A stretch of 64,000 nt of DNA. Source: JAJYVT01 sp035534455. Lineage in GTDB: Bacteria > Actinomycetota > Acidimicrobiia > Acidimicrobiales > RAAP-2. Shown here in pieces: positions 55,386 to 63,755 of the stretch. The position numbers were made by a program, and so were the translations under genes. The number at the start of each line of letters is the position of its first letter. Within the stretch, counting starts at the first letter, position 1. The stretch is from positions 1 through 64,000 of the forward strand of contig DATLRV010000029.1 in the NCBI GenBank assembly GCA_035534455.1, read 5' to 3'. The notes under the pieces are model-generated. The model worked only from the letters and a program-made list of their open reading frames with translations. It made no database searches and was not told where the DNA came from.

Positions 55386-55969
55386 CCCGCGTCCGGCGCC
55401 ACCTCGCCGGCGCGGCGGTGCTGGCGACCTGCGGTGTCCTGCTCGGCTCGTGCACCTCGACCATCGACGCGTCCTCGTTCACCGTCACCCCGACGACGGC
55501 GAGGGGCGTGATGCTGTCGACGGAGCGCTCCCCGGCGGGACGCATCCTCGCCACGCCCTCAGGACGCACGCTGTACGACTTCACGCCCGACACCCCGACA
55601 TCGAGCGCGTGCACCCGGGGTCTCTGCGTCCGGCTGTGGCCGCCGCTCCTGATGACAGGGACGACAGGGACGACAGGGACGACGGGCGCGACAGGGACGA
55701 CGGGTGCGACGGGTGCGACGGGTGCGGGGGTGTCGGTCGGGCGCGGCCTCCGACGGTCGCTCGTCGGGACGGTCCGGCGTCCGGGCGGACAGCTCCAGCT
55801 CACCTACGCCGGCCATCCCCTCTACACGTGGATCGGTGACACCACGCCGGGCATGATCACGGGGCAGGCGCTCTTGAACGTCGGCGGCTACTGGTACGTG
55901 CTCGCGCCCACAGGCCGCCAGATCACGTCCCCGTTCCGGGTGACACGGACAGCCATCCACAGGCACTGA
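55382..55969 (+). CDS. Secreted lipoprotein with Lipoprotein_15-type domain and repeat insertion
   Basis: A 195-residue exported protein with a lipobox-like GVLLGSC (Cys24). It resembles the 'secreted repeat of unknown function' family (Lipoprotein_15). One unit has GRTLYDFTPDT, S-A-C-TRGLC, and LWPPLL; a second has GGQLQLTYAGHPLYTWIGD and GGYWYVLAPTG. Between them is a Thr/Gly-rich run encoded by eight 9-bp repeats (55655-55726), which replaces the usual short linker. It is coupled to the gene before it by GTGA overlap. The family's role is unknown; several members occur in actinobacterial envelopes. Confidence 0.78.
   Translation: MTRVRRHLAGAAVLATCGVLLGSCTSTIDASSFTVTPTTARGVMLSTERSPAGRILATPSGRTLYDFTPDTPTSSACTRGLCVRLWPPLLMTGTTGTTGTTGATGTTGATGATGAGVSVGRGLRRSLVGTVRRPGGQLQLTYAGHPLYTWIGDTTPGMITGQALLNVGGYWYVLAPTGRQITSPFRVTRTAIHRH
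55655..55726 (+). repeat. Eight 9-bp tandem repeats (ACAGGGACG / ACGGGTGCG)
   Basis: Units in order: ACAGGGACG three times, ACGGGCGCG, ACAGGGACG, ACGGGTGCG three times. They encode alternating TGT and TGA tripeptides inside the lipoprotein gene. Because the period is a multiple of three, copy-number change would not break the frame. Confidence 0.85.
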
Positions 55970-56012
55970 CCGTCCCCGGCCCGCCCACGGGCCCGGCGCC
56001 GAACCGCATCGC

Positions 56013-56675
56013 TCAGGAGCCGGTGCCGCGGATGGCCGCCATCTCGCTGGCGAAGGCGTCCGCACCGACCGTCCACCACATCTCCGAGACGGGCGGGGGC
56101 ACGTGGGCGAACACCTGGGCGCGCACCTCGTCGGGGAACATCTCGGTCGCGAGGCCCAGAGGGAGCCAGAGCCTCGGCCCGGAGTACTGCGACATCGCGT
56201 GCGCCGGCATCGCCCCCCACTCCTCGGGCGTGACCGATCGCGCGGCGATCGGCACGACCGCCTCCTCTTCCTCGGTCAGGTGCCCCGAGAGCACGTCGAG
56301 GAGCGACCGGCACGCCGCAGCCAGCGCGTCGCCGTCGCTGGCGGAGCCGGACGCCCCGAAGCGCTCGGTGGCCTCCTGCGCCCCGTCGATCCCCGCGATC
56401 ACGCCGGCATGCTGGGCCGCCATGGTCGAGAAGAGGTCCGCCGACTCCGGAACGCGCGCGACGAGTAGCGGGTAGAGCAGCTGGTCCTCCCCCTCGTGGT
56501 GGACACGAAGCAGCCACAGGAGGTCGCCGAGATAGCTCGCGAACCGGTGCGCCCTTTCGACGTCGCCGTCCCCGATGGCGGCGATCTGTGCCGGCGCGTC
56601 GCCGAGCGCCCGTCTGAACGCGTCGTGGACCCATTTCATGTCGCGCGTGTCCGTGAGCGCAGGTGCACCAGACAT
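56013..56675 (-). CDS. Hemerythrin HHE-domain protein
   Basis: A 220-residue protein with an HHE cation-binding domain, a four-helix bundle that binds a di-iron centre for O2 or NO chemistry. Metal-type ligands are seen as FRRALG...(His16 in WVHDAFR), LLRVHHEGEDQLLYPLL, AQHAGVIAGI, and LSGHLTEEEEAVVPI. The helices alternate Glu/His as in bacterial HHE proteins. A GGAGGG ribosome binding site (56681-56686) precedes the ATG by 5 bases. No regulator is adjacent. Confidence 0.85.
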   Translation of the reverse strand: MSGAPALTDTRDMKWVHDAFRRALGDAPAQIAAIGDGDVERAHRFASYLGDLLWLLRVHHEGEDQLLYPLLVARVPESADLFSTMAAQHAGVIAGIDGAQEATERFGASGSASDGDALAAACRSLLDVLSGHLTEEEEAVVPIAARSVTPEEWGAMPAHAMSQYSGPRLWLPLGLATEMFPDEVRAQVFAHVPPPVSEMWWTVGADAFASEMAAIRGTGS

Positions 56676-56925
56676 CCGAACCCTCCGTCATCCGAGCGTG
56701 GCCCTCGCACGCACCGGGCCGGCCCCCGCCGGCGGCGATCGCGGTTCTAGCCGAACTCCCTGCCGGGGACCACTGAGTTGCGCACGCGAAACAACCCGGA
56801 ACGCGCCCTCGACGGGCCCGCCGCGGAGACGGCGAGCTCCGAGGCCCGGCGAGCTCCCCGATGCCCGGCGCGCGTGTCTTGGGAGGGGCCGGACCGGCGA
56901 TCATGGCGTGGGAGGCTTGACGGCG

Positions 56926-57474
56926 ATGAAGGTCGTCGAGCTGGTCTTCGAAGCCGGGTGGGCGGCGTTCTGGCTCTACTGGCTGGTGGCCGCGTTCTCG
57001 ATGAAACGGGGCCGGGTCCCGTGGTCCCGGGACCTCGGCGTCAGGGCGGTCATCGTCCTCGTCGTCTTCGCCCTCTACCGCCTCGGCGTGATCCGGCACC
57101 AGCACCTGAACACGAACCTCTGGCTCGCCGCGCTCGGTCTCTTCGTCTTCGCCGCCGGCCTGGCGTTCGCCGTCTGGGCGCGTCTCCACATCGGGCGCAA
57201 TTGGGGGACGCCGATGACCCGGAAGGACGAGCCGGAGCTCGTGACGAGCGGCCCCTACCGCCTCGTGCGCCACCCGATCTACTCGGGCGTCCTCGTCGCC
57301 GGCGTCGGTACGGCGGTCGCCATCAGCTGGGTCTGGCTGGTCGCCGTGGGGCTCGCCGGGTGCTACTTCCTCTACAGCGCTTCGGTGGAGGAGCGCTACA
57401 TGACCGAGCAGTTCCCCGACGCCTACCCGGCGTACCGGCGATCGACGAAGATGCTCGTCCCGTTCCTCTTCTGA
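56926..57474 (+). CDS. Isoprenylcysteine carboxyl methyltransferase family membrane protein
   Basis: A 182-residue integral membrane methyltransferase of the ICMT/PEMT superfamily. Four or five membrane helices (about 12-30, 43-62, 68-88, 120-145) are followed by the conserved cytoplasmic block GPYRLVRHPIYSGVLVAG (about 108-125), the signature for SAM and substrate binding, and ERYMTEQFPDAYPAYRRS. The substrate in actinobacteria is not known; bacterial members often methylate lipids or isoprenoids. GGGAGG (56910-56915) lies about 10 bases before the ATG. Upstream in-frame sequence to 56575 is low-complexity and not conserved. Confidence 0.85.
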   Translation: MKVVELVFEAGWAAFWLYWLVAAFSMKRGRVPWSRDLGVRAVIVLVVFALYRLGVIRHQHLNTNLWLAALGLFVFAAGLAFAVWARLHIGRNWGTPMTRKDEPELVTSGPYRLVRHPIYSGVLVAGVGTAVAISWVWLVAVGLAGCYFLYSASVEERYMTEQFPDAYPAYRRSTKMLVPFLF

Positions 57475-57505
57475 GCGAGCGCCGGGACGGACTGCCCGCC
57501 GCACG

Positions 57506-57661
57506 ATGGCACAGGAGGAACTGACCGCCGGCGCGCAGGACGCCGGCGACGACCTCGTCCGTGCGCCGGCCGGGAGGTTCGTCCGGTCCGGCCGGGAGAT
57601 GGACGACGATCTCGGCGACCGGATCGTCCACTACCACCGGCACGACGCAGCGCGCCCCTGA
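57506..57661 (+). CDS. Small hypothetical protein (uncertain)
   Basis: A possible 51-residue acidic peptide, MAQEELTAGAQDAGDDLVRA through VHYHRHDAARP. No Shine-Dalgarno or TANNNT is evident and no family is known. It fills the short gap between convergent genes. A chance open frame is the likelier explanation. Confidence 0.2.
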   Translation: MAQEELTAGAQDAGDDLVRAPAGRFVRSGREMDDDLGDRIVHYHRHDAARP

Positions 57662-57672
57662 CCGCGGTCCCG

Positions 57673-59448
57673 TCACCCGCCGAGGAGCGGTCGGAGCGCA
57701 TCGCCGAGGATCTCGAGCGCACGATCCGCGGCGGCCGACGCGCTCTCGAGGTCGTCGTGGACGGGGCGGACGACCTCGACGTAGCCCTTGAGCTTTGGCT
57801 CCGTCCCGCTCGGCCGCACCAGGACGCGGGCCCCGGACTCGAGCCAGAAGCCGAGCACGTCCGCCGGCGCGAGCGGCGGCATCCCCTGTTGAACGACCGC
57901 GCCTCGAGCGAGGTCGATCGAGCGCTCGACGGCGAGGCGGGCGATCTCATCCGGCGGACGCGCGCGCAAGCGCGCCATGCGCGCCGCGGGGTCGCGCGTC
58001 GCGATGGAGTGCTGCGCGGTGCGGTGCACGCCGTGACGACGCATCAGGCCGTCGAGGTAGGCGTCGACCGTCGTGCCGCGGGCGCTGAGCTCCCCGGCGA
58101 GCGCGAGGAACGCGAGGGCGGCCCCGATCCCGTCCTTGTCGTGGACGACGTCGCCAACCACGTAGCCGAGCGCCTCTTCGTACCCGAAGGCGAGCCTGCT
58201 CCTTGCGACGGCGTCGACCGCTCGCACGATCCACTTGAACCCGGTGAGGGTCGCGACGAACGGCACGCCCTCCTCGTCGGCGATCTTGGCGAGCATGCTC
58301 GACGACACGATCGACGCGGCGACGAGCGGCCGGGCGGCGGTGTCGCCCGGAGGTCGCCAGCCGTCCCGCACGCGCTCGAGGACGAACGCGCCGAGGGCGA
58401 CGCCGACCTCGTCGCCGGAGAGCCGCCGCCACCCGCCCGCGGCGGCCGTGTCGGGCACGGCGACCGCCAGCCGGTCGCCGTCGGGGTCGTTGGCGAGGAC
58501 GATGTCGGCGCCGTGCGCGCGGGCGTCGTCCAGGGCCAGGCCGAGCGCACCGGGCTCCTCGGGGTTCGGGAAGGCGACGGTCGGGAAGTCCGGGTCCGGC
58601 GCCGCCTGGGCCACGACAGGCGCGGCGGGCGGGTAGCCGGCGAGGCGGAGCGCCCCGGCGAAGATCTCCCCCGCCACCCCGTGCATCGCCGTGTACACCA
58701 CGACGAGGGGTCTCGGCGGCGGGGAACCGGTCGGCGCCGCCGCGACGACGGCCCGCAGGTACGCCCCGGCCACCTCGTCGCCGTGGTACGTGACGAGCGG
58801 GCTGGACGGAGCGCCGAGCGGCACCCCCGACAAGGGCCCGACGTCGTCCATGAGCGCTTCGATCTCCTGGTCCACGGGAGGGACGATCTGCGCGCCGTCG
58901 CCGAGGTAGAGCTTGTAGCCGTTGTCCTGGGGCGGGTTGTGGCTCGCCGTGATCATCACGCCCGCGGCCGCGCCGAGGTGTCGGACGGCGAAGGCGAGGA
59001 GCGGCGTCGGGCGCCGGTCGGGCAGCCGGTGTACGGGGATCCCGTGGCCTGCCAGCACGGCGGTGACCTCGTCGGCGAGCTCGCTGGAGCGGTGCCGTGC
59101 GTCGCAGCAGACGGCCACCCCGCCCCGTCGCGCGTCGGGGCGGTGCGCGTCGAGCCAGCGCGCGAGCGCCGCCGTGGTCTGGCGGACCACCGCGCGGTTC
59201 ATGCGGTTCGGCCCGGCGCCGAGCGCACCGCGCAGCCCTGCGGTGCCGAAGCGGAGCCGGCCCGCGAAGCGGTCCGCGAGCTCCGCGCGTGCCGCGTCAC
59301 CGGCGTCCTCGGTGGCGGTGGCGCCCTCGGTAGCGGTGGCGCCCTCGGTGGCGGTGGCGTCCTCGACGAGCTGCTCGAGCTCGGCGCGGTCGGCGGCGTC
59401 GGGATCCTGCGCAGACCATGCCCGCGCTGCGGCGAGCAGGTCGGTCAC
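57673..59448 (-). CDS. Phosphohexomutase (phosphoglucomutase/phosphomannomutase family)
   Basis: A 591-residue alpha-D-phosphohexomutase; family members interconvert hexose- or pentose-phosphates, and some act as phosphopentomutase, which would complete the deo pathway. It has GTAGLRGALGAGPNRMN near residue 68, the phosphoserine loop MITASHNPPQDNGYKLY (Ser near 165), the Mg loop LANDPDGDRLA near 315, GYEEALGYVVGDVVHDKDG, and the phosphate-binding RPSGTEPKLK near 558. An 18-bp triplicated repeat (59305-59358) inserts ATATEG units near residue 30. GTG 59448 overlaps the PNP stop by 4 bases. Confidence 0.9.
   Translation of the reverse strand: MTDLLAAARAWSAQDPDAADRAELEQLVEDATATEGATATEGATATEDAGDAARAELADRFAGRLRFGTAGLRGALGAGPNRMNRAVVRQTTAALARWLDAHRPDARRGGVAVCCDARHRSSELADEVTAVLAGHGIPVHRLPDRRPTPLLAFAVRHLGAAAGVMITASHNPPQDNGYKLYLGDGAQIVPPVDQEIEALMDDVGPLSGVPLGAPSSPLVTYHGDEVAGAYLRAVVAAAPTGSPPPRPLVVVYTAMHGVAGEIFAGALRLAGYPPAAPVVAQAAPDPDFPTVAFPNPEEPGALGLALDDARAHGADIVLANDPDGDRLAVAVPDTAAAGGWRRLSGDEVGVALGAFVLERVRDGWRPPGDTAARPLVAASIVSSSMLAKIADEEGVPFVATLTGFKWIVRAVDAVARSRLAFGYEEALGYVVGDVVHDKDGIGAALAFLALAGELSARGTTVDAYLDGLMRRHGVHRTAQHSIATRDPAARMARLRARPPDEIARLAVERSIDLARGAVVQQGMPPLAPADVLGFWLESGARVLVRPSGTEPKLKGYVEVVRPVHDDLESASAAADRALEILGDALRPLLGG
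59305..59358 (-). repeat. Three 18-bp tandem repeats in the phosphohexomutase gene
   Basis: Units GTCCTCGGTGGCGGTGGC, GCCCTCGGTAGCGGTGGC and GCCCTCGGTGGCGGTGGC (plus-strand reading) are contiguous and encode ATATEG-type hexapeptides near the N-terminus. Confidence 0.85.
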
Positions 59449-60281
59449 AACGTCGCGACCACCCTTGCGAGGAGCCGCCCCACCCGCGCCGCCGACGCCT
59501 TCCCCGCGGCGACCACCTCGGCATGGTCGAGCGGAGCGCCGGTCCGGCCGGCCGCCGCGTTGGTGACGAGCGAGACCCCGAGGATCTCGAGGCCGAGGTG
59601 ACGCGCCGCGATCGCCTCCAAGACGGTGGACATCCCGACGAGGTCCGCGCCGTTGGACGTGAGCATGGCGACCTCCGCCGGGGTCTCGTAGTGCGGGCCG
59701 CGCAGGCCCGCGTAAACACCCTCGGCCAGGTTCGGGCCCTCGGCATGTGCCAGGGCGCGCAGGCGCGCGCTGTACAGGTCGGTGAGGTCGACGAAGGGGA
59801 GCCCGTAGCCCGCGGGGGGTGCGGGGCCCTCGAGCGGCGACGCCGCGGTGAGGTTCAGGTGGTCGCGGATCAGGACCGCCTGGCCGACCTCGTACTCGGC
59901 GTTCAGCGCGCCGGCCGCGTTCGTGAGCACCACGACGCGGCAGCCGGCCGCTGCGGCCGTCCGGACCCCGTGCACGACCGTCGCGGGCGGGTGCCCCTCG
60001 TAGAGGTGGACCCGGCCGGCGAGCACGAGGACCCGGAGAGCCTGCACGCGCACGGAGCGGACCACTCCCGAGTGCCCGGCGACGGTCGGTGCCGGGAAGC
60101 CGGCCAGCTCGTGCATCGGGATCTCCGCGTCCGCGACGCCGAGCTCGTCCAACGCGGGCGACCACCCCGAGCCGAGGACGATCGCCACGTCGTGGCCCCC
60201 GATGCCGGTCGCCGCGGCGACCTCGGCCGCCGCCGCCCGCGCGAGCGCGTAGGGGTCGCGCGCCTCCGCCGGGACCGTCAC
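59445..60281 (-). CDS. punA: Purine nucleoside phosphorylase
   Basis: A 278-residue trimeric-type purine nucleoside phosphorylase (PNP) that splits purine nucleosides with phosphate to base and ribose-1-phosphate. Signatures: VAIVLGSGWSPALDEL near residue 30, AGHSGVVRSV (phosphate-binding His), GRVHLYEGHPP, VVLTNAAGALN near 123, and GLRGPHYETPAE (purine-binding Glu region) with NAAAG near the end. GTG 60281 overlaps the deoC-like fusion's stop by 4 bases. It lies in the cdd-deoA-add nucleoside-catabolism operon. Confidence 0.94.
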   Translation of the reverse strand: MTVPAEARDPYALARAAAAEVAAATGIGGHDVAIVLGSGWSPALDELGVADAEIPMHELAGFPAPTVAGHSGVVRSVRVQALRVLVLAGRVHLYEGHPPATVVHGVRTAAAAGCRVVVLTNAAGALNAEYEVGQAVLIRDHLNLTAASPLEGPAPPAGYGLPFVDLTDLYSARLRALAHAEGPNLAEGVYAGLRGPHYETPAEVAMLTSNGADLVGMSTVLEAIAARHLGLEILGVSLVTNAAAGRTGAPLDHAEVVAAGKASAARVGRLLARVVATL

Positions 60282-60682
60282 GTCTTCACGTAGGGCTGGC
60301 CGTCCGCCTTCGGCGGCCGACCCCTTCCGACGAGCCCCGCCACGGCGGCGAGCGCGATGAAGCCCAGCCCGGACGACACTGTCTTGCCGAACGCCCCGAC
60401 CGATCCGACGGTCAGGTAGGCCCCGGCGATCCCGGCGACGACCCCGCCCAAGAGGACGTTGCGCCACCGGGTGGCGTTCAGCGTCGTGAGGTCGATCATC
60501 GAGATCGCGGCGTCGAGCGCCCACAACTTCGCCTCGCGCTTGATCGAGCGAGTGGCGAGGGACGCGGCCCTCGCCTCCACGCCGACCTGGTCGACACCCG
60601 GGAGGCCGTGGAGGAAGCGCCGGAGCGCCGCGTCGGAGGTGGCGATGTCGGGGGACCACGGGCCGGCGAGGGGGGCGGTCAC
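60278..60682 (-). CDS. DeoC N-terminal fragment fused to a membrane tail
   Basis: A 134-residue chimeric protein. Residues about 17-69 match the N-terminus of actinobacterial deoxyribose-phosphate aldolase (DeoC): ALRRFLHGLPGVDQVGVEAR then AASLATRSIKREAKLWALDA and AISMIDLTTL. At the point where DeoC continues EGADTPGKV, the sequence changes to NATRWRNVLLGGVVAGIAGA with two short hydrophobic helices (about 76-92 and 100-120) and ends KADGQPYVKT. The aldolase catalytic lysines lie beyond this join, so no aldolase activity is expected. No other frame encodes the missing domain here. It is coupled to PNP (GTGA) and starts at GTG 60682. Confidence 0.8.
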   Translation of the reverse strand: MTAPLAGPWSPDIATSDAALRRFLHGLPGVDQVGVEARAASLATRSIKREAKLWALDAAISMIDLTTLNATRWRNVLLGGVVAGIAGAYLTVGSVGAFGKTVSSGLGFIALAAVAGLVGRGRPPKADGQPYVKT

Positions 60683-60798
60683 GGCGCGTGGCGCGGTTTG
60701 GAACCGGGGAGAGGGACGCGCGGACGTCCGCGTCGCGCCACGACCCGCCGGGCGCGTCCCCGCGTCGCCCTTCATTGCGGCCACAAGCACCCTCACCT

Positions 60799-60828
60799 CC
60801 CGGCTCCCCGTCTCCCCGGCTCCCCGTC
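60799..60828 (-). repeat. 14-bp direct repeat between add and the deoC-like gene
   Basis: CCCGGCTCCCCGTC occurs at 60799-60812 and 60815-60828, a 16-bp period in the 148-bp gap. It could mark the scar of a rearrangement. Confidence 0.5.
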
Positions 60829-60830
60829 GT

Positions 60831-61937
60831 TCACTGCACGCCCGCCGCGCGCGCTTCGGCGAACCCGGGCTTGATGACCTCGTTGATGAGGCGGAGTCGC
60901 TCGTCGAAGTGCGCGAAGGCGCTCTTCATCGCATTCAGCGTCAACCATTCGATGTCCTGCCAGCCGTAGCCGAAGGTCTCCGCCACGTCGTGCAGCTCCG
61001 ACGAGACGGAGACCCCGCTCATGAGGCGATTGTCCGTGTTGACGGTCACCCGGAAGAACAACGAGCGCAGGAGGCCGATCGGGTGCCCCGAGAGGGTGTC
61101 GGCGTTCCCCGTGTGCACGTTCGACGTCGGGCACATCTCGAGCGGGACCCGTCGGTCACGGACATAGCCCGCGAGGCGTCCGAGGGTCACCGATCCGTCG
61201 GGGTGACGCTCGATGTCGTCGACGATCCGCACGCCGTGCCCCAACCGGCCCGCGCCACAGATCTGCAGCGCCTCCCAGATCGAGGGTAGACCGAAGCCCT
61301 CACCGGCGTGGATCGTGATGTGGAAGTTCTCCCGCTGCACGTACTGGAACGCCGCGAGGTGCTCGGTCGGCGGGCTCCCCTTCTCGGCGCCGGCGATGTC
61401 GAAGCCGACGACCCCGCCGTCGCGATGCCGGACCGCGAGCTCCGCGATCTCGAGGGAGCGCGCGGCGGTCCGCATCGCGGTCAGCAGCGCGTACATGCGG
61501 ATCCCCCTGCCCGCGCCCCCCTGACGGAAGCCCTCGAGCACCGCCTCGACGACCTCGGTCTCGGTGAGCCCCTGCGCCGTGTGCAGCTCGGGGGCGAACC
61601 GCACCTCGGCGTACACCACCCCGTCGGCGGCAAGATCCTCGGCGCACTCGGCGGCCACCCGCACGAGGGCGTCGCGCGTCTGCATCACTGCCACCGTGTG
61701 CGCGAACCCCTCGAGGTACAGATCGAGGTCGCCCCGCGCGGCCCCCGCATGGAACCACTTCGTCAGCTCTCCGACGTCGGACGTCGGGAGGGCGTGGTAG
61801 CCGATCTGGCGGGCGAGCTCCACCACCGTCTGCGGACGGACGCCCCCGTCGAGGTGATCGTGGAGGAGCACCTTGGGGGCGCGCCGGATCTCCTCGAGCG
61901 TCGGCGTCGTCGGCGCGGCCCGGACGGTCCCGGTCAC
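60831..61937 (-). CDS. add: Adenosine deaminase
   Basis: A 368-residue adenosine deaminase that turns adenosine or deoxyadenosine to inosine. Zinc and catalytic residues: HDHLDGGVRPQT near residue 26, the YAEVRFAPELH segment near 109, the catalytic HAGEGFGLPSIWEAL near 200 (His and Glu), RLGHGVRI, PLEMCPTSN, and the metal Asp in TVNTDNRLMS near 306. GTG 61937 is 7 bases after the deoA stop. The short gap carries a duplicated octamer, CTGATCAC. Confidence 0.95.
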   Translation of the reverse strand: MTGTVRAAPTTPTLEEIRRAPKVLLHDHLDGGVRPQTVVELARQIGYHALPTSDVGELTKWFHAGAARGDLDLYLEGFAHTVAVMQTRDALVRVAAECAEDLAADGVVYAEVRFAPELHTAQGLTETEVVEAVLEGFRQGGAGRGIRMYALLTAMRTAARSLEIAELAVRHRDGGVVGFDIAGAEKGSPPTEHLAAFQYVQRENFHITIHAGEGFGLPSIWEALQICGAGRLGHGVRIVDDIERHPDGSVTLGRLAGYVRDRRVPLEMCPTSNVHTGNADTLSGHPIGLLRSLFFRVTVNTDNRLMSGVSVSSELHDVAETFGYGWQDIEWLTLNAMKSAFAHFDERLRLINEVIKPGFAEARAAGVQ

Positions 61938-61944
61938 TCCCTGA

Positions 61945-63252
61945 TCACCTGATCACCTCCAGCACCAGGGGGCGCTTCGGGGCGGGCTCTGGGCCGATCT
62001 CGACGGCACCTTCCAGGTCCGCCGCAACCGGGGCGAGGAGCCGCGGGTCGTCGGCCCGAAGCTCGAGCACCGGCTCGCCCGCCTCCACCTCCTCGCCGGG
62101 CTTGCGCAGGCACACGACCCCTGCCGACGGGCTCACCGCATCCTCCTTCCTCGCGCGCCCCGCTCCGAGCCGCCATGCGGCGACCCCGACCCGGCGGGCG
62201 TCCACGTGCCGGACGAACCCGCGGGACCCCGCAGTCACGACGGAGCGATGCGCGGCGACGGGCAGCGGCGCGTCGGGATCGCCTGTCTGTGCCCGCACCA
62301 TCTCCCGGAACGCGCCGAGGGCCCGCCCGTCACCCAGGGCGGCCCGCAGCGCGGCGCCGACGTCGGCCGACGCGGCCACCTCCAGGGCTGCGAGGTCCGC
62401 CATCTCGACGGCGAGCGCGACGGTGACCTCGACCAGGTCGTCGGGACCGTCGCCCGCGAGCGTCTCGACCGACTCTTCGACCTCGACCGCGTTGCCGACA
62501 GCGCGTCCCAGCGGCTCGTCCATGCGCGTGAGGACGGCCGTGGTCTTCACGCCGAGCGCATTGCCGATGCCCACCATGGTCTCCCCGAGCTCACGGGCCT
62601 GCGCGACGTCCGGCATGAAGGCGCCGGCACCGACCTTCACGTCGAGCACCAGTGACGCGGTGCCCTCGGCGATCTTCTTCGACATGATCGAGCTCGCGAT
62701 GAGCGGGATCGACTCGACCGTCGCCGTCACGTCGCGCAGGGCGTAGAGCCTGGCGTCCGCGGGCGGCAGGCCCGGGCCTGCCGCGCAGATCACGCACCCG
62801 ACATTGGTGAGGACGGCACGGAACTCCGAGGTCGACAGGTCGGTCCGGAACCCCGGGATCGCCTCGAGCTTGTCGAGCGTGCCCCCCGTGTGGCCGAGTC
62901 CGCGCCCGGAGAGCTGCGGCACGCAGGCGCCGACGCTCGCGAGCAGCGGGGCGAGGACGAGGGAGACCTTGTCGCCGACGCCCCCGGTCGAGTGCTTGTC
63001 CACGGTGGGCCGGCCGAGACCGTCGAGATCCAGCCGCTCCCCCGACGCGACCATCGCCGCGGTCATGGCGCCGAGCTCGGCGGCATCGAAACCTTGGAAG
63101 AACACTGCCATGAGGAACGCCGCCATCTGGTAGTCGGGGACCAGGTTTGCGGCGTACGCGCCGACGAGCCAGTCGATCTCGTCGTTCTCCAGCCTGCTGC
63201 CGTCGCGCTTCTTGGCGATGAGGTCCACCACTCCATACCGGTGGCCGGTCAC
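61945..63252 (-). CDS. deoA: Thymidine/pyrimidine-nucleoside phosphorylase
   Basis: A 435-residue phosphorylase that splits thymidine or uridine to base and (deoxy)ribose-1-phosphate. Family landmarks: VDLIAKKRDGSRLENDEIDW, the phosphate-binding VDKHSTGGVGDKVSLVLAP (about 84-102), SGRGLGHTGGTLDKLEAIPG (about 114-133), IMSKKIAEGTASLVLDVKVG (about 189-208), and a C-terminal domain with RKEDAVSPSAGVVCLRKPGE. GTG 63252 overlaps the cdd stop by 4 bases. Second gene of the operon. Confidence 0.96.
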   Translation of the reverse strand: MTGHRYGVVDLIAKKRDGSRLENDEIDWLVGAYAANLVPDYQMAAFLMAVFFQGFDAAELGAMTAAMVASGERLDLDGLGRPTVDKHSTGGVGDKVSLVLAPLLASVGACVPQLSGRGLGHTGGTLDKLEAIPGFRTDLSTSEFRAVLTNVGCVICAAGPGLPPADARLYALRDVTATVESIPLIASSIMSKKIAEGTASLVLDVKVGAGAFMPDVAQARELGETMVGIGNALGVKTTAVLTRMDEPLGRAVGNAVEVEESVETLAGDGPDDLVEVTVALAVEMADLAALEVAASADVGAALRAALGDGRALGAFREMVRAQTGDPDAPLPVAAHRSVVTAGSRGFVRHVDARRVGVAAWRLGAGRARKEDAVSPSAGVVCLRKPGEEVEAGEPVLELRADDPRLLAPVAADLEGAVEIGPEPAPKRPLVLEVIR

Positions 63253-63710
63253 GACATGCCCCGGGCCCGCGCGGTGCCGGCGGTGCCGGCCGCGGGCTCA
63301 CGTCGGGCTTCGAGGTCCGGGCCGCCGAACGCCCCCGGGAGGAGGGCCGAGAGGGCAACCGGGCCGGAACCCTCGCCGCTGTCCACCAACAGGTCCGGGC
63401 CTCCTGCCTCGAAGAGCAGCTGCCGGCAGCGACCGCACGGCGCGAGCGGCCGGCCGTCGCCGGCGACGATGCTCACCGCGACCAGACGCGCGCCGCCCGC
63501 CAGATGAAGCGCGGTGACGAGCCCGCACTCGGCGCAAAGAGTCAGCCCATAGGAGGCGTTCTCGACGTTGCAGCCGGAAACGACCCGGCCCGTGTCCGTC
63601 ACGCCGGCAGCCCCGACATGCAGACGCGAATAGGGCGCGTACGCGCGCGCCGCGGCAGCAGACGCCTCCGCCCGCAACGCCACCCAGTCCACCGCCACCG
63701 TCTCCGCCAA
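63249..63710 (-). CDS. cdd: Cytidine deaminase
   Basis: A 153-residue zinc cytidine deaminase that converts cytidine to uridine. The family motifs are present: YAPYSRLHVGAAGVT near residue 26, GCNVENASYGLTLCAECG near 48 with CAE as the zinc-Cys and catalytic Glu, and PLAPCGRCRQLLFE near 90 with the two further zinc Cys. The C-terminal 35 residues are a Gly/Ala/Pro extension. TTG 63710 was chosen because a GGGAGGG ribosome binding site (63717-63723) sits 6 bases upstream; a GTG at 63698 would also fit. It leads the deo operon. Confidence 0.9.
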   Translation of the reverse strand: MAETVAVDWVALRAEASAAAARAYAPYSRLHVGAAGVTDTGRVVSGCNVENASYGLTLCAECGLVTALHLAGGARLVAVSIVAGDGRPLAPCGRCRQLLFEAGGPDLLVDSGEGSGPVALSALLPGAFGGPDLEARREPAAGTAGTARARGMS

Positions 63711-63740
63711 GAGGATCCCTCCCACCGGCCCGACGCCCAC

Positions 63741-63746
63741 AGGGTA
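63741..63746 (-). promoter_or_regulatory. -10 hexamer of the cdd operon
   Basis: TACCCT on the minus strand, about 30 bases before TTG 63710. With GGGAGGG between them, this gene has a short leader. Confidence 0.45.
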
Positions 63747-63755
63747 GCGACGCAA

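Noticed and set aside
55655..55726. Nine-bp repeats as a transposon end or origin iteron set
   Set aside because: They are in frame within a coding gene and encode a simple TGT/TGA peptide; no replication gene is close.
56575..56925. Extension of the ICMT-like protein to an upstream ATG
   Set aside because: It would overlap the divergent hemerythrin gene on the other strand and adds low-complexity sequence; a Shine-Dalgarno lies before ATG 56926.
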